A stretch of DNA of 6,867 bases from Oligosphaeraceae bacterium (GCA_012515455.1 JAAYYJ010000485.1:1-6867); one strand, 5' to 3'. Positions 1-6,666 are shown, counted from the first letter of the stretch. The notes: generated by a model from the sequence alone, not told the origin. Translations and numbers: made by a program.

Positions 1-1
1 C

Positions 2-187
2 GCAGGGGGCCGCTGCAATCTCTGCTCCCGGCGCCAACCGGGTAATTCCGGTGCCAGGCGAAAACGGCCCCCTGCCTGCAGGGGGCCGCTGCAATCTCTG
101 CTGCTGGTGCCAACCAGGTCATTCCAGGGCCAGGCGAAAACAGAGCCTGCCCGCAGGGGGCCGCTGCAATCTCTGCTCCCGGCGCCA
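2..187. repeat. Head-to-tail array of a ~75-base structured repeat (two full copies, one truncated)
   Basis: Copies start with the same GCAGGGGGCCGCTGC block at 2, 78 and 153, giving steps of 76 and 75 bases. The first 25 columns of copies one and two (2-26 and 78-102) are identical. The next 39 columns differ at seven sites and both end in GGCGAAAAC. Copy three is identical to copy one for 35 bases (153-187) and then stops abruptly inside the loop of an internal hairpin, continuing into unrelated sequence. Copy one is bounded by a 10-base inverted repeat, GCAGGGGGCC at 2-11 and GGCCCCCTGC at 66-75. Adjacent copies are separated by only two bases, so there are no unique spacers. The first copy starts one base from the window edge, so more copies may lie upstream. 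The function is unknown. It resembles REP-like or small non-autonomous palindromic intergenic repeats in general form only. Confidence 0.9.
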
Positions 188-516
188 CTCTTTGCCCCTG
201 AATCATGTTGAGTGAGTGATGGCACTGCGGCCATGGTCCGCCTTCTCCTCCCCTCGCGCGCGCGTCAAAATTAGGGTTGGGGGTCCCCCCAAACGGTGGG
301 GTGGGCCCACCGCTAGAATCAAGGACACGGGGCAAAAAATAGTGCTTTGGGCAATTTTGTCAAGGCACAAATCGGCAATTGCATACAAATACCTTGTTCC
401 CAGACAACTGCTTCCCAGTAAAGGATAAAGAATCCCAGCCCCAGGAGCCGGTGAAATCGGGAACCAGTGAGGATCAGGACAGGACTCGCATTTCAGTTGG
501 GTGCACGCCATCGCCT
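188..516. other. Inter-repeat spacer without a convincing gene
   Basis: This 329-base stretch separates the truncated third repeat copy from the solitary copy. Short open frames cross it on both strands, but on the + strand none has a good ribosome binding site or recognisable protein character. It contains an alternating CG run at 255-264, the GC-rich inverted repeats at 277-312, and an imperfect AT-rich inverted repeat (GCAATT at 351-356 against AATTGC at 377-382, with TTGT at 357-360 against ACAA at 367-370 inside it). I see no tRNA or rRNA signature. On the minus strand an open frame starts here and runs leftward through the repeat array; it is treated under the findings and not called as a gene. 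Confidence 0.6.
277..312. repeat. Two adjacent GC-rich inverted repeats (hairpin pair)
   Basis: TTGGGG at 277-282 is complementary to CCCCAA at 287-292 across a four-base loop. Immediately afterwards CGGTGGG at 294-300 is complementary to CCCACCG at 306-312 across a five-base loop. The second hairpin competes with a perfect 12-base palindrome, GGTGGGCCCACC, at 300-311. The stems are strong and only one base separates them. Neither is followed by a T tract on either strand, so a standard intrinsic terminator is not supported. They could be part of a small palindromic element or a structured RNA. The function is unknown. Confidence 0.6.
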
Positions 517-582
517 GCAGGGGGCCGCTGCCATCTCTGCTTCCGGCGCCAACCGGGTCATTCCGGGGCCAAGCGAAAACGG
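517..582. repeat. Solitary fourth copy of the structured repeat
   Basis: This stretch aligns without gaps to the first 64 columns of the copy at 2-65, with five substitutions, including the GCAGGGGGCCGCTGC start and the GCGAAAACGGC end. The internal hairpin is kept: TCCGG at 542-546 faces CCGGG at 553-557 across a CGCCAA loop. The right-hand terminal inverted repeat seen in the first array copy has decayed to GGCACCT. The copy is in the same orientation as the array but 330 bases from it, which shows that the repeat is dispersed as well as tandem. It lies 163 bases upstream of leuS. Confidence 0.88.
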
Positions 583-638
583 CACCTCTTCGGCGACAAT
601 CCAGCACCAATCTTCGCACATTAACCAGCTCAGCGATG

Positions 639-666
639 TTGATAATTCTGGTCCAGGTATTACAGT
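639..666 (+). promoter_or_regulatory. Weak sigma-70-like promoter candidate for leuS
   Basis: TTGATA at 639-644 matches the -35 consensus at five of six bases. After a 16-base spacer, TACAGT at 661-666 matches the -10 consensus at four of six. It would give an mRNA leader of about 70 bases before the leuS start at 745. It is the best pair I found in the leader, but the -10 box is poor and the host's promoter consensus is not known. Confidence 0.25.
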
Positions 667-680
667 AATTTTATCTCCAT

Positions 681-696
681 CCGGCAGCAGCGCCGG
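681..696 (+). other. Short hairpin in the leuS leader
   Basis: CCGGC at 681-685 pairs with GCCGG at 692-696 across an AGCAGC loop, 48 bases before the leuS start codon. It would sit in the 5' untranslated region if the upstream promoter candidate is real. No T tract follows, so it is not a terminator, and there is no T-box-like sequence or leucine-rich leader peptide. Its role, if any, is unknown. Confidence 0.35.
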
Positions 697-744
697 TGCG
701 TCACCATAACAGTCTACTGATTTCGGCAAAGGACAGCGTTATTC

Positions 745-3336
745 ATGTCAGAGCAATGTAATGCTTATGAACCTGCCGCCATTGAAGGCAAATGGCAGCA
801 ATACTGGAAAGAGAACAAGACTTTCAAGGCCGTCGACTGCGACACCAGCCGGGAAAAACTCTACGTCCTGGATATGTTCCCGTATCCGTCAGGCGCCGGG
901 CTGCATGTCGGTCACCCCGAAGGCTATACCGCTTCGGATATCTGGTGCCGCTATAAACGCATGAAGGGCTACAACGTCCTGCATACTATGGGCTGGGACG
1001 CATTCGGACTGCCGGCCGAGCAGTACGCGGTCAAAACCGGCACCCATCCGGCGGTCACGACCAAAAAAAATATCGAGGTCTTCCGCCGCCAGCTGGAATC
1101 CTTCGGTTTCAGCTTTGACTGGGATCGCGAGATCAATACCACCGACCCGGGATACTACAAGTGGACGCAATGGATTTTCAGCCAGCTGTTCCGGGAGGGC
1201 CTGGCCTATCAGTCCGAACTGCCGGTCAACTGGTGTCCGGAACTGGGGACCGTTCTGGCCAATGAGGAGGTCATCAACGGCCGTTCTGAAGTCGGCAATT
1301 ATCCGGTCATCCGCAAGCCCATCCGGCAGTGGGTGCTGAAAATCACTGAATATGCCGAGGAACTCCTGCAGGGCATTGAGGAGCTCGACTGGCCTGAAGG
1401 CACCAAGGAGATGCAACGCAACTGGATTGGCAAGTCCACCGGCGCGGAGGTGGATTTCCAGGTCCAGGGCAGCAAGGCGTGCCTGCGGGTCTACACCACG
1501 CGTCCAGACACCCTGTTCGGGGCCACCTACATGGTCCTGGCACCAGAGCATCCGCTGGTCGGCCAATTGACCACCCCGGAGCGCCGGTCTGCGGTCGTAG
1601 CGTACTGCCAGGCCGCCAGCAGCAAATCCGATCTCGACCGCACCGAGCTGAACAAGGACAAGACTGGCGAATTTCTCGGCTCGTATGCCATTAATCCGGT
1701 CAACGGCCAGCCCATTCCCATCTGGATTTCCGATTACGTCCTGGCCAGTTATGGCACCGGGGCAATTATGGCGGTGCCGGCCCACGACAGTCGTGACTTC
1801 GAGTTTGCCAGCAAATTCTCGCTGCCCATTGTCTGCATTATGAAGCCTTCGCTCCAGGATTGTGCCGCCGCGGGCGTGCAGCTCAGCGATGTCCTGGCCG
1901 GCAAAGTCTGCTGGACGGGCGAGGGGGTGCATTCCAATTCCGCCAATGCCGAGCTGTCTTTGGACGGCCTGGGGGTTGATGATTCCAAGAAAACCATGAC
2001 CCTCTGGCTGGAATCCAAGGGGTTGGGGAAGGGCACGGTGAATTACAAGCTCCGCGACTGGCTGTTCTCCCGGCAGCGGTATTGGGGCGAGCCTTTCCCG
2101 CTGGTGCATGGCCCGGATGGCAGTGTCAAGCTGGTGCCAGAGGCGGAGTTGCCGGTGGTGCTGCCGGAAATGGATGACTACAAGCCCACTGCCGATGGCG
2201 AACCGCCGCTGGCCCGGGCCAAACAGTGGCTGAATTACAGAGATCCCGGCAGCGGTCAAAAATGCCTGCGGGAGACCAACACCATGCCGCAATGGGCAGG
2301 GTCATGCTGGTACTATCTGCGCTACATCGATCCCCATAACGAGAAGGCCGCCTGGGACCCGGCGAAGGAAAAATACTGGATGCCGGTCGATTTGTATGTC
2401 GGCGGGGCGGAGCACGCAGTGCTGCATTTGCTCTACTCGCGCTTCTGGCACAAAGTCCTTTACAAATTAGGCCTGGTCAGTCACCCCGAGCCCTGGAAGC
2501 GCTTGATCCACCAGGGGATGATTTTGGGTATCTCCTACAAGGATCAGCGCGGGGCACTGGTTCCCAATGACCTGGTGGAACCGCGGGATGGGAAGTATTT
2601 CCATCGTGAGAGCGGCGAGGAATTGACCATGCTGCCGGCCAAGATGTCGAAATCCCTGAAGAATGTAGTTAATCCCGATGACATCATCAAGCGCTATGGC
2701 GCGGATGCCTTCCGCCTTTATGAGATGTTCATGGGGCCGCTGCGTGAGGTCAAGCCCTGGAATACTGAAGGCGTCGAGGGGGTGTACCGTTTTCTGCACC
2801 GGGTCTGGAAACTGATTGTCGATGTCCAAAGCGGCGCACTCTGTGCCGAAATTTGCGACGACCCGCTGAGTCCTGAGGCAGAGCGGCTGCTGCACCAGAG
2901 CATCAAGAAGGTCACCGAAGATATCGAGAATCTCAGCTACAATACCGCTATCAGCCAGCTGATGATCCTGGTCAATGAATTGAACCGCCTGGAGAAGCGT
3001 AACCGCCAGGCAGTCGAGACGTTGGTGCTGCTGCTCAGTCCCCTGGCCCCGCATATCGCCGAAGAACTCTGGCAGCGCCTGGGGCACCGCGACACCCTCG
3101 CTTATACTCCGTGGCCGCAGGCTGATCCGGAAAAAATGAAGGTCTCGGAGATTGAGATTGTGGTGCAGATCAACGGCAAGCCCCGGGTCCGGCTGCAGGT
3201 CCCGGCCGATGCCAGTCAGGCCCAGATGCAGGAACTCGCCCTGGCAGATGCAGCCGTGCAGGAACAAATTGCCGGCCGGAGTATCGTGAAGAGCATCGCG
3301 GTTCCCGCCCGGCTGGTTAATATCGTGGTCAAGTGA
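745..3336 (+). CDS. leuS: Leucyl-tRNA synthetase (class I, with editing domain)
   Basis: This cytoplasmic enzyme charges tRNA-Leu with leucine using ATP and hydrolyses mischarged tRNA. The protein has 863 residues, usual for bacterial LeuRS. Visible in order: the N-terminal catalytic half with FPYPSGAGLHVGHPEGYT, whose HIGH-type motif HVGH is residues 54-57; NWCP at 162-165; the CP1 editing domain with the threonine-rich TTRPDT at 251-256 and the GTGAIMAVPAHDSRD segment at 337-351; NTMPQWAGSCWYYLRY; a short leucine-specific insert around 597-630; KMSKS at 633-637; a helical anticodon-binding domain around 700-800; and a C-terminal domain ending in NIVVK. The cysteines that bind zinc in some LeuRS after NWCP are absent; GRSEVGNYPV stands there, a subtype common in several phyla. 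The ATG start is preceded by AAAGGA at 728-733, a slightly distant ribosome binding site. All key motifs are intact and the gene is clearly functional. No regulatory leader of the T-box kind is seen. Confidence 0.98.
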   Translation: MSEQCNAYEPAAIEGKWQQYWKENKTFKAVDCDTSREKLYVLDMFPYPSGAGLHVGHPEGYTASDIWCRYKRMKGYNVLHTMGWDAFGLPAEQYAVKTGTHPAVTTKKNIEVFRRQLESFGFSFDWDREINTTDPGYYKWTQWIFSQLFREGLAYQSELPVNWCPELGTVLANEEVINGRSEVGNYPVIRKPIRQWVLKITEYAEELLQGIEELDWPEGTKEMQRNWIGKSTGAEVDFQVQGSKACLRVYTTRPDTLFGATYMVLAPEHPLVGQLTTPERRSAVVAYCQAASSKSDLDRTELNKDKTGEFLGSYAINPVNGQPIPIWISDYVLASYGTGAIMAVPAHDSRDFEFASKFSLPIVCIMKPSLQDCAAAGVQLSDVLAGKVCWTGEGVHSNSANAELSLDGLGVDDSKKTMTLWLESKGLGKGTVNYKLRDWLFSRQRYWGEPFPLVHGPDGSVKLVPEAELPVVLPEMDDYKPTADGEPPLARAKQWLNYRDPGSGQKCLRETNTMPQWAGSCWYYLRYIDPHNEKAAWDPAKEKYWMPVDLYVGGAEHAVLHLLYSRFWHKVLYKLGLVSHPEPWKRLIHQGMILGISYKDQRGALVPNDLVEPRDGKYFHRESGEELTMLPAKMSKSLKNVVNPDDIIKRYGADAFRLYEMFMGPLREVKPWNTEGVEGVYRFLHRVWKLIVDVQSGALCAEICDDPLSPEAERLLHQSIKKVTEDIENLSYNTAISQLMILVNELNRLEKRNRQAVETLVLLLSPLAPHIAEELWQRLGHRDTLAYTPWPQADPEKMKVSEIEIVVQINGKPRVRLQVPADASQAQMQELALADAAVQEQIAGRSIVKSIAVPARLVNIVVK

Positions 3337-3408
3337 GGCGGGGGCAGTTGGCTGCTGCCGTTTTGCCGCCGCCGGGCATCCTTTAATTCTGAAACAGCAC
3401 CTCCTCTT

Positions 3409-5691
3409 ATGGCAAAATTAAGTACCAGGAAAGCACTTTTTTTAGCCTTGCTGCTGCTGCTGTTGCTGCTGTCGTTTGCAGCCGTGGGATATTTCATGCT
3501 CACCCACAGTTACCGCAAAGTGGAGTATTTCACGCTGGCTCTGCAGGCCTACCAGAACGGCGACCTGGACCAGGCGAAAGCACTGGTGGTGAAAGAAATT
3601 ACCCAGGACCCGAACAACGAGCTGGCCATCGTCACCCTGGCCGGATGGCTGGACCGTGAGGGGATTTTTCTGGATGCCGGACTGCTCTGGCTCAGGGCCG
3701 CAAATCTTAATGCACTGCAAAACCAGTACGTCCATAATGCCCGCGCATCACTCTTCCTCAGCCGTAATTTCGAACAACATTATCTGGCTTGCAGCAGCAA
3801 CACCAGAGTACCCCTGCTGCAAACGGAAAAATTGCAGCAAGCGTATTCCGCGTTCAGTCTGGCCAAGATCAACGAAGCCGGCAACATCTTCCAGGCCATC
3901 ACCGACACGACGGTACTGGAAGCGCCGTTGGGACAGCTGCTGGCGGTGTTTCTGCCCGTGCAGGAACCGCGCGACCAGGCCGGCGAAGAGCAGCGCATCC
4001 GCGCCTTGCTGCCCACTCTGACGGATCAGTTCGTGCGCTATGAATGCCTGCTCCTGCTGCATTTTTATGCCCTGCAAACGAAAGATGGCGACGCAGCGGC
4101 AGAGAAGCTCCTGCTGGAGGCCGCGGCGCTTAATCCCCGGCACGGATTGCCGGTTCTGGGGAATTATTACTACCGCCGCAACCGCTTTGCCGAAGCCGCG
4201 GACGTCTATCAAAAAGCCTTGCCATTACGACCCAATGACGTCACGGTGCTGGCCTGGGCGGCGGAATCCCTGCTGCTCTCCCGGCAGGACTCCGCTCTGC
4301 AGCAGCTGATCAAGGAGTTCAAGCCGGAGGGGCGCGAGAAATTGCTTTGTGCATACTACCTGGAAGCGCTGCAGGCGTATCTGGAGCGGGACGGCAGCAA
4401 GCTCTCCCAGGCTTTGACGCGCAGTGACCGTCGCTTCCGCTCTCCTCTGGCAGAAGTGCTCTCTCTGGGCGCGAATATCCACAGCGGGAACCACCGCGAG
4501 GTCGTGCGCATTGCCGGCGAGCTGGCCGCGGATGCCAATCTGCTGGAGTTTCGTGCCCGTGGCGACCAGCTGCTGCTGCCCTATCTGGCGCTGCTGCTGA
4601 AGGAGGAACGCAGTGCGGATGCCGCCGAATTGGCGCGGGTGATGCAGCAGAACCGCCGCCCGGAGTTGCTTTTCCTGCGCCTGGATATCCAGGATAAATT
4701 CCAGCTCGGCACCCTGCAGCGCCATGAAATCGCGGCCGCCCTGAAGAGCTTCCCGGATGATCTGCAGTTGCTGCATTATTCCTGCCGGCTGTTTTTGCGT
4801 ATGGGGGATTACAAACAGGCGTTGCAGGAGGCGCGGCGCCTGCAGGCACTGCAACCGGACTCTGTCGAGGCGGGAATGATGGTCATTGCCGCCTTGGATG
4901 CAGTGATGGATTTCACCGCCGCAGAAGAGGAATTTGCCAAATACCGCCGGAAATACCCCGAGAACCTGGTGCTGCTGAACAACTACTGGAATTTCTGCAG
5001 CAATTTGAAGCGGCGCGACTGCCTGCAGCGGCTCGGGCAGGAAATTGAAAAGCAGGGGCATCCGGAGCAGCGGGGTTATATCCCGGTGATTCAGGCGGAA
5101 GTGGCTTTTCTGGGTAAGGATCTCCCGCAGGCGGCGGAGCTTCTGCAGTCTTTCCGGAGCGACAACCCGGAATTGCTGTATCATGCCGCTTACATCCTGG
5201 CCCGTTGCGGTCGTCATACTCCCGCGATTGCCTTGTATAAGAAGATACCACCTCAGTTCAGCCGCTATGAATTAGTACAACTGAATCTGTCTGAGCTGTT
5301 AGCCGAGGAGGGAGAAGGGGACGCCGCCCTGCAGGTGGCCCGGCAGGCCTGGCTGCAAAATCCGGATTCGCTTCTGACCCGGGAATGCTATGGCCTGCGG
5401 CTGCACGAAAATGGCGCGGCGGAGCAGGCGTTGGATATCCTCAACCCGCTGCTGCTGGAACAGAGGAACAACACCCGCGCAGCAGAGGCGTGGCGGCAAA
5501 GCATGTACCGGCACCTCCAGGCTTTGTTCGCAGACGGAGATTTCCAGCATTGCTACGAGCATGCTCAGCGCTTGCGGCTGCACTTCCCGGGTGATGCCCG
5601 GGGAGAGGATTTTTTGCACCGTTCCAAACTTGAAATCGACAAGGCTCAGGAACAGGCCAATGCCGGCGCTGCTCCTCCGGCGGGAAAATAA
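3409..5691 (+). CDS. Membrane-anchored TPR-repeat protein of an exosortase locus
   Basis: The 760-residue product begins with a short basic segment (RK at 7-8) and a very hydrophobic helix at about 9-30 that includes eight consecutive leucines (14-21). This looks like an uncleaved signal anchor, leaving the rest outside the cytoplasm. No lipobox cysteine follows. The remainder is alpha-helical with degenerate tetratricopeptide-like pairs, for example around 245-282 (YYYRRNRFAEAADVYQKAL), 461-525 (RMGDYKQALQEARRLQ) and 594-690. The tail is alanine- and proline-rich (NAGAAPPAGK). TPR proteins scaffold protein complexes. Large TPR proteins accompany other exosortase loci, such as the PrsT lipoprotein family, but that family has a lipobox and this one does not, so I treat it as analogous only. 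The gap to leuS is 72 bases and to the exosortase start 33 bases. No Shine-Dalgarno sequence precedes the ATG, yet no alternative start fits: there is no in-frame start codon in the gap and the next methionine lies in the membrane helix. The specific function is inferred from context. Confidence 0.9.
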   Translation: MAKLSTRKALFLALLLLLLLLSFAAVGYFMLTHSYRKVEYFTLALQAYQNGDLDQAKALVVKEITQDPNNELAIVTLAGWLDREGIFLDAGLLWLRAANLNALQNQYVHNARASLFLSRNFEQHYLACSSNTRVPLLQTEKLQQAYSAFSLAKINEAGNIFQAITDTTVLEAPLGQLLAVFLPVQEPRDQAGEEQRIRALLPTLTDQFVRYECLLLLHFYALQTKDGDAAAEKLLLEAAALNPRHGLPVLGNYYYRRNRFAEAADVYQKALPLRPNDVTVLAWAAESLLLSRQDSALQQLIKEFKPEGREKLLCAYYLEALQAYLERDGSKLSQALTRSDRRFRSPLAEVLSLGANIHSGNHREVVRIAGELAADANLLEFRARGDQLLLPYLALLLKEERSADAAELARVMQQNRRPELLFLRLDIQDKFQLGTLQRHEIAAALKSFPDDLQLLHYSCRLFLRMGDYKQALQEARRLQALQPDSVEAGMMVIAALDAVMDFTAAEEEFAKYRRKYPENLVLLNNYWNFCSNLKRRDCLQRLGQEIEKQGHPEQRGYIPVIQAEVAFLGKDLPQAAELLQSFRSDNPELLYHAAYILARCGRHTPAIALYKKIPPQFSRYELVQLNLSELLAEEGEGDAALQVARQAWLQNPDSLLTRECYGLRLHENGAAEQALDILNPLLLEQRNNTRAAEAWRQSMYRHLQALFADGDFQHCYEHAQRLRLHFPGDARGEDFLHRSKLEIDKAQEQANAGAAPPAGK

Positions 5692-5724
5692 CCATAATTG
5701 CCTCTACTGGTGCGGAGTTCTTCC

Positions 5725-6666
5725 ATGCCTCAATATGCTAAACTGTCTTTCCCGTTCGATTTCCTGGCCAGGTTCACCTACCTCCGCAGACTGCCCTGGC
5801 AACTGGCGGTGGTCCTGCTGCTGATACTGCTTGCCACGCTTGTCCACACCCTGACGGTTGCGGCCGGGGACTGGGATAAAGCAATGGTGCTGCTGTTGCT
5901 CGCGGCCGCGCTGATGGTGAATTCCTGTCGCTTCCTGCCGGAGGACAAGACGGTGCTGCTCCAGCGCCTGACTTGGCGCCAGAGACTGCCGGCCTGGGGG
6001 ATGCTGCTGCTGGCAGTGGGCATCTTTCTCGCTATTCTGCAGGGCAGTGCCGGAATACAGTTGGAAACGCTGAGCCATTTCTCGATCCTCCTGCTGCTGC
6101 TGGCCGCCTGCGCTTACTGGGGCGGAATGCAGGCGTGCTGGATTTTTTTTTTACCGGTCGGGATATGTGCGCTGGTGCTGCCCAACCGGGAGCTGATTGC
6201 CCTGGCGGTCAGCTTCCCGCTGCGTCTGCTTTCAACCATTGTTTCGGTTGAAGCCCTGCAGCTCTTTGGTCTGGATGTGGCTTACCATCTGACCAGCATT
6301 TACCTGCCAGACTCGGAAATTGCCATCACTGATGCTTGCAGTGGCATCGACCAGCTGGAGGTGTTGCTTTTCCTCGGCTATCTGCTGGTAAAATCGCAGC
6401 ATACCAGCAAACGCTGGAGCTTCATCCACTATCTGTTGATGCTGCCCGCCGTTATCCTGATCAATGCCCTGCGCATCGCCGTTACGATACTGCTGTTCAC
6501 CTTTATGGGTGAGGCAGCTTTCGATGATATCATCCATACTTCGCTGGGCTACTCCCTGGTGCTGGCAGTAACCGTATTGCTCTGGTGGACGGGACGTTTT
6601 TTCCCGGACTACGCGGAAGCGCCGGAGAAGCTGGAGCAGAAACATGTGCAGGGTGCGGATGCATGA
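5725..6666 (+). CDS. Exosortase/archaeosortase-family membrane transpeptidase
   Basis: The 313-residue polytopic inner-membrane protein has about eight or nine hydrophobic segments (roughly 25-45, 53-68, 88-106, 117-134, 137-153, 155-175, 210-223, 233-260, 273-292). The hallmark triad of the family is present in order and in the expected membrane-edge settings: Cys205 in DACSGID, Arg250 in NALRI, and His271 in HTSLG (HxxxG). Exosortases cut short C-terminal sorting signals (PEP-CTERM-like) and are thought to transfer the protein to a surface anchor. The length fits a stand-alone exosortase with no fused EpsI-type domain. I chose ATG 5725 because GGAG at 5714-5717 lies seven bases upstream. 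A TTG at 5698 would add nine residues but has no such site. A run of ten T at 6143-6152 lies within the gene. The gene follows the TPR gene by 33 bases and overlaps the next gene by four bases. The XrtA/XrtB-type subtype cannot be assigned by eye. Confidence 0.9.
   Translation: MPQYAKLSFPFDFLARFTYLRRLPWQLAVVLLLILLATLVHTLTVAAGDWDKAMVLLLLAAALMVNSCRFLPEDKTVLLQRLTWRQRLPAWGMLLLAVGIFLAILQGSAGIQLETLSHFSILLLLLAACAYWGGMQACWIFFLPVGICALVLPNRELIALAVSFPLRLLSTIVSVEALQLFGLDVAYHLTSIYLPDSEIAITDACSGIDQLEVLLFLGYLLVKSQHTSKRWSFIHYLLMLPAVILINALRIAVTILLFTFMGEAAFDDIIHTSLGYSLVLAVTVLLWWTGRFFPDYAEAPEKLEQKHVQGADA

Noticed and set aside
2..187. CRISPR array
   Set aside because: Repeats are about 64-75 bases long with only two bases between copies, there are no unique spacers, and no cas genes are present.
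358..390. Promoter (TTGTCA followed by TACAAA)
   Set aside because: The spacing is 20 bases, the -10 box is weak, and no gene begins downstream within a sensible distance.
203..619. Minus-strand frame of 138 codons across the solitary repeat and spacer
   Set aside because: It crosses the repeat and hairpins. Codon use and composition are not protein-like, and substitutions between repeat copies preserve base pairing more than residues.
379..709. Small + strand open frames of about 80 codons upstream of leuS
   Set aside because: They run through the solitary repeat copy, have no good ribosome binding site and show low-complexity, unstructured translations.
188..744. tRNA, rRNA or T-box leader
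   Set aside because: I found no T-loop, acceptor-stem pairing, T-box consensus or leucine-codon leader peptide.
889..2292. Long open frame on the minus strand (467 codons) antisense to leuS
   Set aside because: It lies entirely within a clearly functional leuS. The translation has no recognisable motif and is typical of shadow frames in GC-rich coding DNA.
2467..3267. Minus-strand open frame of 266 codons opposite the 3' part of leuS
   Set aside because: It is a shadow of leuS codons with no independent start signal or family features.
3343..3364. Intrinsic terminator between leuS and the TPR gene
   Set aside because: GGCAG at 3343-3347 can pair with CTGCC at 3355-3359, but the stem is only five base pairs and is followed by G and just four T. 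It is too weak to call, so read-through from leuS into the next genes remains possible.
3448..3471. CTG/TTG codon run as a variable microsatellite
   Set aside because: It encodes eight leucines in the membrane anchor and is interrupted by TTG. Leucine-rich helices explain it without invoking repeat instability.
4225..5217. Minus-strand open frame of 330 codons opposite the TPR gene
   Set aside because: Its glutamine- and leucine-rich translation is the reverse of the CTG/CAG-rich TPR coding sequence. There is no evidence of a gene.
5698..5724. TTG start for the exosortase, adding nine residues
   Set aside because: No ribosome binding site precedes it, while ATG 5725 has GGAG seven bases upstream.
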